Shown: piece after piece, positions 1 to 9,291 of the stretch
How positions within the stretch are numbered: the first letter of the stretch is position 1
Layout of the letters: each line of letters starts with the position of its first letter
DNA from: a bacterium
Lineage (GTDB): Bacteria > Bacillota > Bacilli > Lactobacillales > Streptococcaceae
NCBI GenBank assembly: GCA_905221295.1
Contig: CAJNCP010000005.1
Location: 1-64,000, forward strand
Reading direction: 5' to 3'
DNA length: 64,000 nucleotides
Notes under the pieces: generated by a model
Told to the model about the DNA's origin: nothing
The model's database searches: none
The model's input: the letters and a program-made list of their open reading frames with translations, nothing else
Translations under genes and position numbers: made by a program

Positions 1-4
1 ACTA

Positions 5-76
5 TAGTCCGTACGGGATTCGAACCCGTGTTACCGCCGTGAAAAGGCGGTGTCTTAACCCCTTGACCAACGGACC
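5..76 (-). tRNA. tRNA-Glu (TTC anticodon)
   Basis: On the minus strand this 72-nt stretch folds as a cloverleaf. The acceptor GGTCCGT pairs with ACGGACT, the anticodon loop reads CTTTTCA with TTC as anticodon, and the T arm carries GGGTTCGAATCCC. CCA is not encoded. A promoter with TTGACA and TATAAT lies just upstream. TTC specifies glutamate, which fits the nearby gltX functionally. Confidence 0.95.
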
Positions 77-97
77 TTGAGTTTTTCGACTCTTTCT

Positions 98-125
98 ATT
101 ATACCTACTTTTTCCTCTTTGTCAA
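98..125 (-). promoter_or_regulatory. Promoter of tRNA-Glu
   Basis: Read on the minus strand, TTGACA (120-125) and TATAAT (98-103) are separated by 16 bp. Both hexamers are perfect sigma-70-type consensus and lie about 20 bp upstream of the tRNA 5' end. Confidence 0.85.
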
Positions 126-165
126 GAACTTTTTTCCTCTTTGCCGAAATTCTGAAAAGATAATG

Positions 166-188
166 AAAAAGAGCCAGTTAAACTGACC
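166..188 (-). terminator. Terminator after the deaminase gene
   Basis: The minus strand reads GTCAGTT-AACTGGC followed by TCTTTTTC, a short stem with one G-U pair and a U tract, just past the stop codon of the deaminase-like gene. Confidence 0.6.
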
Positions 189-192
189 CTAT

Positions 193-627
193 CTATTTGG
201 TTTGCCAATTAGTTGCACGTTCCTCTCCCCACCAGTAAGGGATCAACTCAGCAACTTTGATTGTTTTTCTTGTTTCGTAGTCCATCATGAACTCTGCTTC
301 TTTATTTTCAGCATTCAATTCTAAGAGAAATTCTCTGCAAGCGCCACAGGGCATACCTGATCCTTCGCCGTAGGGAGGTTTATCTCGAAAGGCGAGGATT
401 TTCTTAACTTTAGTTTGTCCTGAAAATTGATACATATTGAAGAGAGCTGCTCGTTCTGCACAAAGATGAAAAACGCCACAAGTGCCCTCCATACAAAATC
501 CTGTGAAGATTTGACCATCTTCTGCTTCTATCGCAGCAACAACATGGTTAGCATAAACAAAGTCAGAAACTTCATGGGGATTGAATAAGGTTCGTGCTTC
601 TTCATACATCTTTTCCCATGTATCCAT
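193..627 (-). CDS. Cytidine deaminase-like zinc enzyme
   Basis: This 144-residue protein carries both zinc motifs of the cytidine deaminase superfamily: CAERAALF near residue 56 (Cys ligand and catalytic Glu) and PCGACREFL near residue 93 (two Cys ligands). Length and motif spacing fit the small tetrameric deaminases (cytidine or blasticidin-S type) that hydrolyse a nucleoside amino group. The substrate cannot be told from motifs alone. It lies 12 bp downstream of gltX on the same strand and is followed by a terminator, so it is probably the last gene of a gltX transcript. The link to gltX is positional; no shared pathway is evident. Confidence 0.85.
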   Translation of the reverse strand: MDTWEKMYEEARTLFNPHEVSDFVYANHVVAAIEAEDGQIFTGFCMEGTCGVFHLCAERAALFNMYQFSGQTKVKKILAFRDKPPYGEGSGMPCGACREFLLELNAENKEAEFMMDYETRKTIKVAELIPYWWGEERATNWQTK

Positions 628-639
628 CGAAAGCCCTTT

Positions 640-2100
640 TTACTTAGAAATCTCTTTGAGCATGTTATCGATATGCTGGATAGATTTCTCACGACCTAAT
701 AGGTAAATCGTATCTGGAAGTTCTGGTCCATGCATTTCACCTGATACAGCAATACGAATAGGCATGAAGAGGTTTTTCCCTTTAATACCTGTTTCTTTTT
801 GGACTGCTTTGATTTGTGGGAAAATGTTTTCTGTTACAAATTCTTCATCTGTCATTGCTTCTAGTTTCGCTTTGAAGGCTTCTAGAACAAGCGGAACGGT
901 TTCTCCTGCCATGACCTCGCGCTCAGCGTCTGTCAGCTCTGGGAAATCTGAGAAGAAAAGATCTGTCAATGGAACGATTTCATCCACTGACTTCATTTGT
1001 GGTTTGTAGAGTTCTACCATTTTTTCAGACTTGTCAGTCAAACGCCCTGCTTCTTCTAAGTATGGTTTAGCCATTTCAAAGATTGTCGCAAGCTCAGCTC
1101 TCTTGATGTAGTCGTTGCTCATCCAGTCTAGTTTCTTCTGATCAAAGGCAGCTGGTGACTTGCTGAGACGATTTTCATCAAAGAGTTTAATCAATTCCTC
1201 ACGAGAGAAAATTTCATCTTCGCCACCTGGATTCCAACCAAGAAGAGCGATAAAGTTAAAGACTGCTTCTGGAAGATAGCCTTTTTTACGGTAGTCTTCG
1301 ATAAACTGAAGAGTATTAGTGTCACGTTTAGACAATTTTTTACCTGTTTCAGAGTTGATAATCAAAGTCATGTGACCAAACTCTGGTGCTTCCCAACCAA
1401 GAGCCTCATAAACCATGAGCTGTTTTGGGGTGTTGGCAATATGGTCATCACCGCGGATAACGTGAGAGATTTGCATATCGTGGTCATCGATGACAACGGC
1501 AAAGTTGTAAGTTGGGTAGCCGTCTTTCTTTTGGATAACCCAATCGCCACCAATATTGCCACCTTCAAACTCGATATCACCTTTGACCATATCGTGCCAT
1601 TTGTAGATACCTGACTCATTAACAGCCAAACGAACGGTTGGAATGATACCAGCTGCTTCACGTTCTGCAATGTACGCAGCTTTTTCCTCTTCGCTCATGC
1701 CGAGATATTCATTGATGTAGCGTGGTGTTTCGCCAGCTGCTTCTTGGCGTTCGCGCTCAGCTGCCAACTCTTCTTCTGTAACGTAAGATTTGTAGGCTTT
1801 TCCTTCAGCTAGTAATTGATCGATGTATTTTTGATAGAGTTCCAAGCGCTCTGATTGGCGGTAGTTTTCATGAGTTTCTGGGCTTTCATCCCAATCCATG
1901 CCCAACCAACGAAGGTTTTCAAGCTGTGAACGTTCACCATCCTCGACATGACGTTTACGGTCTGTATCTTCAATACGGATGATAAAAGTTCCACCATGAT
2001 GGCGCGCGTAAAGGTAGTTAAATAATGCTGTACGAGCATTTCCGATGTGTAGTAGTCCTGTTGGACTTGGTGCGTAGCGTACGCGGATATCTTTTGACAT
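640..2100 (-). CDS. gltX: Glutamate--tRNA ligase
   Basis: A 486-residue class I aminoacyl-tRNA synthetase of standard length. It has the HIGH-type signature in [18 protein letters not shown] (residues 12-29) and the KMSKS-type loop as KLSKR near residue 256. It charges tRNA-Glu, and in Firmicutes lacking GlnRS also tRNA-Gln, for later amidation by GatCAB. The ATG start has TAGGAGAAACT ahead of it, and a promoter (TTGGAC, 17 bp, TATAAT) lies about 45 bp upstream. The deaminase-like gene follows after 12 bp. Confidence 0.97.
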   Translation of the reverse strand: MSKDIRVRYAPSPTGLLHIGNARTALFNYLYARHHGGTFIIRIEDTDRKRHVEDGERSQLENLRWLGMDWDESPETHENYRQSERLELYQKYIDQLLAEGKAYKSYVTEEELAAERERQEAAGETPRYINEYLGMSEEEKAAYIAEREAAGIIPTVRLAVNESGIYKWHDMVKGDIEFEGGNIGGDWVIQKKDGYPTYNFAVVIDDHDMQISHVIRGDDHIANTPKQLMVYEALGWEAPEFGHMTLIINSETGKKLSKRDTNTLQFIEDYRKKGYLPEAVFNFIALLGWNPGGEDEIFSREELIKLFDENRLSKSPAAFDQKKLDWMSNDYIKRAELATIFEMAKPYLEEAGRLTDKSEKMVELYKPQMKSVDEIVPLTDLFFSDFPELTDAEREVMAGETVPLVLEAFKAKLEAMTDEEFVTENIFPQIKAVQKETGIKGKNLFMPIRIAVSGEMHGPELPDTIYLLGREKSIQHIDNMLKEISK

Positions 2101-2145
2101 AGTTTCTCCTATAAAGTCTCTAGGCGTCTGCCTTTTGCTTTCTAT

Positions 2146-2174
2146 ATTATATCACAAGTCTCGCCTGAGTCCAA
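2146..2174 (-). promoter_or_regulatory. Promoter of gltX
   Basis: On the minus strand TTGGAC (2169-2174), a 17-bp spacer and TATAAT (2146-2151), with TG one base before the -10 giving an extended -10. It sits between the pgi terminator and gltX. Confidence 0.8.
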
Positions 2175-2193
2175 TGTCTATGAATAAAGAGAG

Positions 2194-2218
2194 TAAAAAG
2201 AGTGGGCAAGCCACTCTT
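2194..2218 (-). terminator. Terminator of pgi
   Basis: Minus-strand stem AGAGTGG-CTTG-CCCACTCT followed by TTTTAC, immediately after the pgi stop codon. Confidence 0.85.
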
Positions 2219-2226
2219 TTCTTCTA

Positions 2227-3576
2227 TTATAGACGTGCGTTAAGCTCTTTGCTCAATTCTTCAAATCCTGGTTTCCCAAGAAGGGCAAACATGTTGCGTT
2301 TGTATGCTTCAACACCTGGTTGGTCAAATGGGTTGATAGCATTCAAGTAACCTGAAAGGGCGATTGCCAATTCGAAGAAGTAGATAGTGTAACCAAGAGT
2401 GAAAGCGTCTTGCTCAGGAAGAGTCACGTACATGTTTGGTACATCACCGTCAGTGTGGGCAAGAAGAACACCGTCAGTTGCTTTTTTATTTACAAAGTCA
2501 ACGTCTTTTCCTTGAAGGTAACCAAGTCCGTCAAGGTCTTCTTCCAAAGTAGGGATAATCACGTTCTTACGTGGTTTGTCAACACGGACAACTGTTTCAA
2601 ACATGATACGAGTTCCTTCTTGGATAAATTGCCCCAATGAGTGCAAGTCAGTTGAGAAGTTTGCTGAAGTTGGGTAAATACCTTTTTGGTCTTTCCCTTC
2701 TGACTCACCAGCCAATTGTTTCCACCATTCTGAGAAGTATTGAAGTGATGGCTCGTAGTTTACCAAGATTTCAGTAGCGTAGCCTTTACGGTAAAGGATG
2801 TTACGAACTGCTGCGTATTGGTAAGCTTCATTTTCAGCAATCTTATCTGAAGTGTAGTCTTTACGAGCTGCATTCGCACCTTCCATAAGGGCTTTGATAT
2901 CAGCACCTGAAGCTGCGATTGGAAGCAAACCAACTGCTGTCAATACTGAGAAACGTCCACCGATGTCGTCTGGAACCACAAATGTTTCCCAACCGTTAGC
3001 ATCCGCTTCAACCTTAACAGCACCTTTTTGGCGGTCAGTTGTAGCGTAGATACGTTTGTTAGCTTCTTCTTGTCCGTATTTCTTAACCAAAAGTTCTTTG
3101 AAGACACGGAAAGCGATAGCTGGTTCTGTTGTTGTACCTGATTTAGAAATCACGTTTACTGAGAAGTCTTTGTCAGCTACGTACTCTACCAAGTCAGCAA
3201 GGTAAGTAGATGAGATTGAGTTTCCAGCGTAAAGGATTTGTGGAGCTTTGCGTTCTTCTTTTGTTTGCAAGTTGGCAAAGTGGTGGTTCAAAAAGTCGAT
3301 GGCTGCTTTGGCACCAAGGTAAGATCCACCGATACCGATTACAACCAAGACATCGCTATCTGACTTGATTTGCTCAGCAGCTTTCAAGATGCGGTCAAAT
3401 TCTTCGCGGTCGTAATTTTCAGGAAGGTCCAACCAACCCAAAAAGTCGCTACCAGCACCAGTTCCTTTACGGATCAATTCGTCTGCAGCTGTTACTTGTG
3501 CTTGCATGTATTCCACTTCATGTGGAGCAACAAATTTATCTAAAACTTTTGAATAATCAAATTTAATATGTGACAT
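2227..3576 (-). CDS. pgi: Glucose-6-phosphate isomerase
   Basis: Glycolytic enzyme interconverting glucose-6-phosphate and fructose-6-phosphate in the cytosol. It shows the family features [13 protein letters not shown] near residue 78 and [10 protein letters not shown] near residue 142 (phosphate binding). The frame is open for 19 codons further upstream. The ATG at 3576, protein starting [10 protein letters not shown], is chosen because GGAGG lies 8 nt ahead and it gives 449 residues, normal for streptococci. It has its own promoter and terminator, so it is probably monocistronic. Confidence 0.97.
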   Translation of the reverse strand: MSHIKFDYSKVLDKFVAPHEVEYMQAQVTAADELIRKGTGAGSDFLGWLDLPENYDREEFDRILKAAEQIKSDSDVLVVIGIGGSYLGAKAAIDFLNHHFANLQTKEERKAPQILYAGNSISSTYLADLVEYVADKDFSVNVISKSGTTTEPAIAFRVFKELLVKKYGQEEANKRIYATTDRQKGAVKVEADANGWETFVVPDDIGGRFSVLTAVGLLPIAASGADIKALMEGANAARKDYTSDKIAENEAYQYAAVRNILYRKGYATEILVNYEPSLQYFSEWWKQLAGESEGKDQKGIYPTSANFSTDLHSLGQFIQEGTRIMFETVVRVDKPRKNVIIPTLEEDLDGLGYLQGKDVDFVNKKATDGVLLAHTDGDVPNMYVTLPEQDAFTLGYTIYFFELAIALSGYLNAINPFDQPGVEAYKRNMFALLGKPGFEELSKELNARL

Positions 3577-3604
3577 GATAATCCTCCAAAATTTCTTCTT
3601 TTCT

Positions 3605-3633
3605 ATCATAACGCTTACCTTCGATTTTTTCAA
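3605..3633 (-). promoter_or_regulatory. Promoter of pgi
   Basis: Minus strand TTGAAA (3628-3633), 17-bp spacer, TATGAT (3605-3610). A 10-bp palindrome CAAACGTTTG lies further upstream near 3670 and could be a regulator site, but it does not match a full catabolite-response element. Confidence 0.7.
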
Positions 3634-3719
3634 GTTTTTTTATTGAATTTGCCCAATTTTTATCAGAATTCAAACGTTTGCGTAAAAACGCTAAAATACA
3701 AAAAATCTGAAAGGACGAA

Positions 3720-3746
3720 TAAAAACGGCTAGAGACTCTAACCGTT
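3720..3746 (-). terminator. Terminator of the amidotransferase gene
   Basis: Minus-strand stem AACGGTTAGAG-TCT-CTAGCCGTT followed by TTTTATTC. It overlaps the stop codon of the amidotransferase gene. Confidence 0.75.
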
Positions 3747-4434
3747 ACAATTCATTTAATAAATACTCAAATAGTTCTAAATTGCCGTCTTCTTCATTGA
3801 CCAGAAACTCTGGGTGCCACTGCAAACCGATAATGCGATGCTCATCGATAGACTCAATCGCTTCGATGGTCTGGTCTCGAGGGTCCACCGCTGTCACACG
3901 AAAATTAGGTGCTAGATCTTTGATACTTTGACGATGGACTGAGTTGACCTGACTTTCTTTACCAAACAACTTAGCCACCACGCTTCCTTCTACTGTCTCA
4001 ATAGAATGAGATGTCCCAAAAGGCAGGCCTTGCCAGTGACCTTCAATTTCTTGGTGGAGAGTACCACCAAAAGCAACATTGACCAGCTGAACACCACGGC
4101 ATATTGCCAAAATAGGCTTATTCTGACGAAGTGCTTCTTTCAAGAGAGCTAGTTCAAATTCATCACGTACAAGGTTGTAATCATCGCTCTCAATGGTTTT
4201 TTTCTCTCCATAAAACTGGGGATGGACATTTTGTCCACCTGTCAAGATGAGTTTGTCGATCATTTCCACATAATCGCGAACAATGGACTCATCCCCTACA
4301 GGAATCACTAAAGGAAGACCACCGACTTGACGAATGCTCTCTGCAAATTTACAGGATACAGATGAGTGAATGTTTTTTCCTTCTGCATCTACAGGACATA
4401 GGTTTGCGGCAACTCCTACAACCGTTCTAGCCAT
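3745..4434 (-). CDS. Class I glutamine amidotransferase / peptidase C26
   Basis: A 229-residue protein of the gamma-glutamyl hydrolase type (PuuD-like). The nucleophile elbow is AICRGVQLVNVAFGG near residue 108 with Cys as nucleophile, and the catalytic His-Glu pair is in LQWHPEF near residue 200. Relatives hydrolyse gamma-glutamyl-GABA or similar gamma-glutamyl amides. The actual substrate here is unknown. It is transcribed away from patB and carries its own terminator. Confidence 0.85.
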   Translation of the reverse strand: MARTVVGVAANLCPVDAEGKNIHSSVSCKFAESIRQVGGLPLVIPVGDESIVRDYVEMIDKLILTGGQNVHPQFYGEKKTIESDDYNLVRDEFELALLKEALRQNKPILAICRGVQLVNVAFGGTLHQEIEGHWQGLPFGTSHSIETVEGSVVAKLFGKESQVNSVHRQSIKDLAPNFRVTAVDPRDQTIEAIESIDEHRIIGLQWHPEFLVNEEDGNLELFEYLLNEL

Positions 4435-4542
4435 GATGTGTCTCCTTTCGATTTTCTTGCGACAGTCTTATCTTATCACTCCAACCCTTTCCTGTCTAAT
4501 ATGTTTTTTTAAAGACCGTGATAAGTATTTTTTATGGACAAG

Positions 4543-4568
4543 AAAAAGCTGCCCAATGAGGACAACTT
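4543..4568 (-). terminator. Terminator of patA-patB
   Basis: Minus-strand AAGTTGTCC-TCATT-GGGCAGCTT followed by TTTCTTG, a 9-bp stem with wobble pairs, 5 bp past the patB stop. Confidence 0.75.
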
Positions 4569-4573
4569 CTTTT

Positions 4574-6340
4574 TTATTCGAAGACAAATTGATTGTGATA
4601 CAGTTCTGAGTAGAAACCGCCGAGTTTGAGCAACTCGTGATGATTTCCACGTTCAATAACCTCTCCATCTTTGAGGACAATAATCTGATCGGCATTGAGG
4701 ATGGTCTTCAAACGATGGGCAATAACAAAACTGGTTCGACCTGCTACTACTGCCTCCATGGCATGTTGAATTTTGCTTTCTGTTACGGTGTCCACATTGG
4801 AAGTCGCTTCATCTAAGATTAAGACTTGAGGATCTGTCATCAAGGTCCGGGCGATGGAAATCAATTGTTTCTGCCCAGTCGAGAAGATATTTTGCTCATC
4901 ATCAATAAGGGTATCATACTTATCAGGCAAGCTTTCGATGTAGTCATGGATATGAGTTGCCTTAGCAGCTGCTTCGACCATTTCCTGACTGGCATCTGGC
5001 ACACCGAAGCGGATATTGTCCCGAATCGTTCCGCTAAACAAGACCGAATCCTGCAAAACAATACCGACCTTACTTCGCAGGCTGTCTAAGTCGTAGTCCC
5101 GGATGTCTTTTCCATCAAAACAAATGCTGCCTGCATCCACATCGTAGAAACGATTAATGAGGTTCATGATGGTTGTTTTCCCCGAACCAGTCGGACCGAC
5201 AACTGCTATCATCTGCCCCTTAGGAGCTGAAATGCTAACATCTTTTAAAATCGGCTTATCTGGCACATAAGAGAAATCAATGTGACTGATTTCAACACCT
5301 TCTCGTAATTCCGTAAAGGCCGGTGCATTTTGCGGGCGAATCTCTTCTTCTGCATCGAACATTTCTTGGATACGATCCGCTCCAGTAAAGGCCAACTGGA
5401 GGCTCCCCCAACTCGCAGCCACCTGGATAATCGGCTGGTAGTACTGCTGAGAAAATTGGGTAAACATAACGATCAAACCTAGGGCTGTCGTTGTTTCGAT
5501 ACTTGGATCGTTCAGCAAGACCGCAGAACCTGCAAAAATGACGATGGCCGTATTGACCAAGCTCATCCCATTCATAACAGGAAAAAGGATACCTGAGAAT
5601 ATTCTCCCCTTAAAGGTCGCCTTGCGCACGCGCTCATTTTGCTCTACAAAGCCTGCTATGATGTCTTCTTGAATTCCTTGAACGATGACAACCTTTTGAC
5701 CTGAGATGCTTTCATCCATGTAGGCATTGAGTTTTCCGACTTCCTGTTGCTGGATGTTGGTGTACTTGCGAGCCATTTTTACAATAAAAACCAGCATGAG
5801 AAAGGCTACTGGTGTACTGGCAATGGTAATTAGCGCCAGCGTCACATTTTTTGAAAACATGACAAAAATCAAGCCGATGTAAAGAGCAATATTGCTCATA
5901 ACTTGGACCAAACTTTCATTGAAAGCCTGAAGGATATTGTCCAAGTCACTAGTGAAGCGAGAAAGGATATCGCCATCTTGATGGCGGTCAAAGAAAGAAA
6001 CAGTCAAACATGAAAGCTTGCCAAAGAGACCCTTACGCATCTCATTTGTCGACTCAGAAATAATACGGGTCATCAAAATCATGTAAATCAAACTGGACAC
6101 AACCAAGACCAGCACAACCATGGCTAGATTCAGCATCAGAGCTGACAAACTCTGCCAGGCTAGTTCTGAAGTGCCATTTTGATAGGCTAGGACTAGATTA
6201 GCAAGTTCGGTCACTGCTTGTCCTGAAAAGACAGGGAAGAGGGCTTGGGCAATCGTCGCAACCGCAACCATCAGAATCACAATGACAAAGGAGAGCTTGT
6301 GAACTTTAAAATAATTCCAGAAAAATAGAACGGTTTTCAT
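4574..6340 (-). CDS. patB: Heterodimeric ABC exporter subunit PatB
   Basis: A half-size ABC exporter of 588 residues: six N-terminal membrane spans (about 15-310), then the ATPase. Walker A is GPTGSGKTT, Walker B is VLILDEATSN with a normal catalytic Glu, and the H-loop is IAHRL. The signature motif is STGQKQ instead of SGGQ. Together with PatA this forms the asymmetric pair typical of heterodimeric exporters, with one consensus and one degenerate ATP site. PatAB exports fluoroquinolones and dyes in pneumococcus. The start at 6340 has GGAGG upstream and gives the known 588-residue length; a longer frame reaching into patA is not used. It begins 1 bp after patA. Confidence 0.93.
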   Translation of the reverse strand: MKTVLFFWNYFKVHKLSFVIVILMVAVATIAQALFPVFSGQAVTELANLVLAYQNGTSELAWQSLSALMLNLAMVVLVLVVSSLIYMILMTRIISESTNEMRKGLFGKLSCLTVSFFDRHQDGDILSRFTSDLDNILQAFNESLVQVMSNIALYIGLIFVMFSKNVTLALITIASTPVAFLMLVFIVKMARKYTNIQQQEVGKLNAYMDESISGQKVVIVQGIQEDIIAGFVEQNERVRKATFKGRIFSGILFPVMNGMSLVNTAIVIFAGSAVLLNDPSIETTTALGLIVMFTQFSQQYYQPIIQVAASWGSLQLAFTGADRIQEMFDAEEEIRPQNAPAFTELREGVEISHIDFSYVPDKPILKDVSISAPKGQMIAVVGPTGSGKTTIMNLINRFYDVDAGSICFDGKDIRDYDLDSLRSKVGIVLQDSVLFSGTIRDNIRFGVPDASQEMVEAAAKATHIHDYIESLPDKYDTLIDDEQNIFSTGQKQLISIARTLMTDPQVLILDEATSNVDTVTESKIQHAMEAVVAGRTSFVIAHRLKTILNADQIIVLKDGEVIERGNHHELLKLGGFYSELYHNQFVFE

Positions 6341-6341
6341 T

Positions 6342-8048
6342 TTATTCCTCCTTTCCCTTTTGTGTTTCGTAGATTTCGCGGTAGACGGCATTGTCAGCTA
6401 CCAAGTCTGCATGCCGTCCTTCTCCAATCAATCGCCCTTGGTCCAAGACCAAAATCTTATCCGCATGGACGACTGAACTGATCTTTTGAGCGATGATAAT
6501 GGTTGTCGTCCCTTTCAGGTCTTTGTTCAAAGCTTCCTGTACGAGTCTTTCTGACTTAGCATCCAAAGCCGAAGTCGAATCATCAAAAATCAGGATACGG
6601 GGATTGCTGACAATCCCACGAGCAATGGACATCCGTTGCTTTTGTCCACCAGAAAAGTTGGTGCCACGTTCTTCGACCTGACTCTCAAATTTGTTTTCCA
6701 TACGCCCGATAAATTCACTGGCTTGAGCAATTCGTGCTGCACGTTCCATTTCTGACACGCTGGCATTGCCTTTTCCTTGACGAAGATTATCTGCAATGGT
6801 CCCGCTAAAGAGAATAGCACGTTGCAAGACAATGGAAACTGTTTTACGCAAGGTTCCCTCGCTGACGTCTCGAATATCCTTGCCACCAATCTTGATAGAA
6901 CCCTCCTGTGGATCAAAAAGCCGTGGAATCAACTGAGCTAGAGTGGACTTCCCTGCTCCAGTAGCCCCAACCACACCGACCATCTGACCAGGCGCAATAT
7001 CAAAGGTCACATTCTTCAGCATAGGCTCATCGTCATTGGGATAGGTGAAGGTCACATTTTCAAAAGAGAGACTTCCTTCTAACTCTTCATCTGGGAGATT
7101 TTTAAAGATCATCGCTGGCTCGGTATCTAGAATCTCGCGGATACGACGCAAGGAAATCATGGCACGGCTGACAGAATTTCCTAAAAATCCAACCATGATG
7201 ATGGTAAAGATAATCTGGCTGAGATAATTGACAAAGGAAGCAATCGAGCCCACAACAGATGGATCTGACTGAGCCATTCCAGCCACCAACCAGATAGAGA
7301 GGAAGACTGCCCCATAGCCGACTAGCATCATAACGGGTTCTATAACTGAGAAGGCATAACCGATATAAAGATTTTGTCCGAGAAGTTCATCTGAAACCTC
7401 GGTAAATTTGTCAAATTGTGCTTTTTCCTGTACAAAGGATTTAACCACGCGCACACCACGTAGATTTTCCTTGGCGATAGCATTAATCCGTTCAAGAAGG
7501 GTTTGAAACTTGGCAAATCGTGGCCCCATCATCCCCATCATGATGGCTGTTAGTGCAAAGATTAGGAGCACCATGAGGACAATCACCCACCAAAGCGACG
7601 GAAGAGTGTGGACCGCCAAGATAAAGGAACCGATAAAGAGAAGAGGGAGACGGAAAAGGATTTGAAAAGCCATCATCACCACGTTCTGAATTTGGTTGAT
7701 ATCATTGGTCATACGGACAACAAGGTTGCCGGCATTGAATTGCTCGATATTGGCATAAGAAAAAGTCTGGATCTTGCGAAAAGCGTCTTCACGAAGGTCC
7801 GAAGACACTCCTTGAGCAATATAGGCCGCAAGCGTTACATTGATACCACCTGCAACTAGCCCCGCTACTGCTACTCCTATCAACCAAGCACCAATACTAT
7901 AAATAGCCTCATTTTGACCGGCCAACAAAGCCTCTAACACCTCTTGCAAATAGCGCGGTTGCAAGAGTGAACTCGCAACCATCAAGCTTGTCATCGCTAG
8001 GGATGCCAAGGCCTGCCATTTATAGGTTTTTATTTTTTTAATGAGCAT
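6342..8048 (-). CDS. patA: Heterodimeric ABC exporter subunit PatA
   Basis: Partner of PatB, 568 residues, six membrane spans then an ATPase. Walker A is GATGAGKST and the signature FSGGQKQR is canonical. The Walker B is LIFDDSTSALD, with Asp where the catalytic Glu should be, and the switch His is replaced (IIAQKIS instead of AHR). So PatA supplies the degenerate Walker B/H-loop and PatB the degenerate signature, concentrating the defects in one of the two ATP sites. Known role: multidrug and fluoroquinolone efflux. An attenuator hairpin and a consensus promoter lie upstream. The two genes are clearly one operon. Confidence 0.93.
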   Translation of the reverse strand: MLIKKIKTYKWQALASLAMTSLMVASSLLQPRYLQEVLEALLAGQNEAIYSIGAWLIGVAVAGLVAGGINVTLAAYIAQGVSSDLREDAFRKIQTFSYANIEQFNAGNLVVRMTNDINQIQNVVMMAFQILFRLPLLFIGSFILAVHTLPSLWWVIVLMVLLIFALTAIMMGMMGPRFAKFQTLLERINAIAKENLRGVRVVKSFVQEKAQFDKFTEVSDELLGQNLYIGYAFSVIEPVMMLVGYGAVFLSIWLVAGMAQSDPSVVGSIASFVNYLSQIIFTIIMVGFLGNSVSRAMISLRRIREILDTEPAMIFKNLPDEELEGSLSFENVTFTYPNDDEPMLKNVTFDIAPGQMVGVVGATGAGKSTLAQLIPRLFDPQEGSIKIGGKDIRDVSEGTLRKTVSIVLQRAILFSGTIADNLRQGKGNASVSEMERAARIAQASEFIGRMENKFESQVEERGTNFSGGQKQRMSIARGIVSNPRILIFDDSTSALDAKSERLVQEALNKDLKGTTTIIIAQKISSVVHADKILVLDQGRLIGEGRHADLVADNAVYREIYETQKGKEE

Positions 8049-8065
8049 ATTTCCTCCTAATAAAA

Positions 8066-8098
8066 TAGATAAAGGGAGCGACTTCCTGCGTCAGCTCC
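8066..8098 (-). promoter_or_regulatory. Terminator-like attenuator in the patA leader
   Basis: The minus strand reads GGAGCTGAC-GCAGGAA-GTCGCTCC (8075-8098), then CTTTATCTATTTTATT, placed between the patA promoter and its ribosome site. A hairpin attenuator in this position has been described for pneumococcal patA, where disrupting it raises PatAB expression and fluoroquinolone resistance (established knowledge, recalled). Here the stem looks intact. Confidence 0.8.
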
Positions 8099-8122
8099 TT
8101 CTCATTCGTTCATATTGATGCT

Positions 8123-8151
8123 ATTCTAGCAAAAAAGAGGCATCTTGTCAA
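8123..8151 (-). promoter_or_regulatory. Promoter of patA-patB
   Basis: Minus strand TTGACA (8146-8151), 17-bp spacer, TAGAAT (8123-8128), giving a leader of about 70 nt that contains the attenuator. Confidence 0.85.
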
Positions 8152-8214
8152 AGAAGTCTCCTTTTATGAAATAGTACGCTTTCATATACAGGTGATGCAT
8201 GAAAAGGCTTTTTA

Positions 8215-8223
8215 TGGTAAAAT
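8215..8223 (+). promoter_or_regulatory. Extended -10 of gpsA-galU
   Basis: TGGTAAAAT is an extended -10 31 bp before the gpsA start, with no clear -35. It is the only promoter-like element seen for gpsA. Confidence 0.5.
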
Positions 8224-8253
8224 GAAAGGAAGAACTCTTACAAGGAGGAAAAG

Positions 8254-9270
8254 ATGAAGAAACAAACCATCGCTGTCTTGGGTCCTGGTTCTTGGGGGAC
8301 TGCCCTTTCGCAGGTCCTAAACGACAATGGACACGAGGTTCGAATTTGGGGAAATATTCCTGACCAAATCGATGAAATCAATAACCAACATACAAACAAA
8401 CGCTATTTCAAAGATATCCTACTCGACGAAAAGATCAAAGCCTATCATGACTTGGAAGAAACACTAAAGGATGTGGATGCTGTTCTATTTGTGGTTCCAA
8501 CAAAAGTAACGAGACTAGTTGCCCAACAAGTAGCAAAGGTGCTCGATCATAAGGTTATCATCATGCATGCCTCCAAAGGATTGGAACCAGATAGCCACAA
8601 ACGCCTCTCAACCATTCTTGAAGAGGAAATTCCAGTCGATCTCCGTAGTGAAGTCGTTGTTGTTTCAGGACCTAGCCACGCTGAGGAAACCATTGTACGC
8701 GATATCACCTTGATTACGGCAGCCTCTAAAGACCTTGAAACTGCTCAGTACGTCCAAAATCTCTTTAGCAATCACTACTTCCGTCTCTATACTAATACGG
8801 ATGTTATCGGAGTTGAAACCGCTGGTGCTCTCAAAAACATCATTGCAGTTGGTGCTGGGGCACTACATGGTCTAGGATTTGGCGACAATGCCAAGGCGGC
8901 TATCATTGCCCGTGGCTTGGCTGAAATCACCCGTCTAGGTGTCGCTCTTGGAGCTAATCCTCTGACTTATAGTGGCCTTTCTGGAGTTGGAGATTTGATT
9001 GTAACGGGGACATCTGTCCACTCTCGTAACTGGAGGGCCGGTGATGCTCTCGGTCGTGGAGAATCCCTCGCAGACATCGAAGCAAACATGGGTATGGTCA
9101 TCGAAGGCATTTCAACAACTCGAGCAGCTTACGAGCTGGCTCAGGAATTGGGTGTCTACATGCCAATCACACAGGCTATTTACCGAGTTATCTACGAAGG
9201 TGTCAATATCAAAGAAGCAATCACTGACATCATGAGCAATGAATTTAAAGCAGAAAACGAATGGTCTTAG
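8254..9270 (+). CDS. gpsA: Glycerol-3-phosphate dehydrogenase [NAD(P)+]
   Basis: Makes sn-glycerol-3-phosphate from dihydroxyacetone phosphate for membrane lipid and teichoic acid synthesis. The 338-residue protein opens with the dinucleotide-binding loop [11 protein letters not shown] (residues 10-20). It also has ASKGLE near residue 108 and the catalytic-lysine segment [17 protein letters not shown] near residue 190. An AAGGAGG ribosome site precedes the ATG. galU follows after 21 bp on the same strand, a common streptococcal pair. Confidence 0.96.
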   Translation: MKKQTIAVLGPGSWGTALSQVLNDNGHEVRIWGNIPDQIDEINNQHTNKRYFKDILLDEKIKAYHDLEETLKDVDAVLFVVPTKVTRLVAQQVAKVLDHKVIIMHASKGLEPDSHKRLSTILEEEIPVDLRSEVVVVSGPSHAEETIVRDITLITAASKDLETAQYVQNLFSNHYFRLYTNTDVIGVETAGALKNIIAVGAGALHGLGFGDNAKAAIIARGLAEITRLGVALGANPLTYSGLSGVGDLIVTGTSVHSRNWRAGDALGRGESLADIEANMGMVIEGISTTRAAYELAQELGVYMPITQAIYRVIYEGVNIKEAITDIMSNEFKAENEWS

Positions 9271-9291
9271 ACCCTTATAGAAAGGAACATT

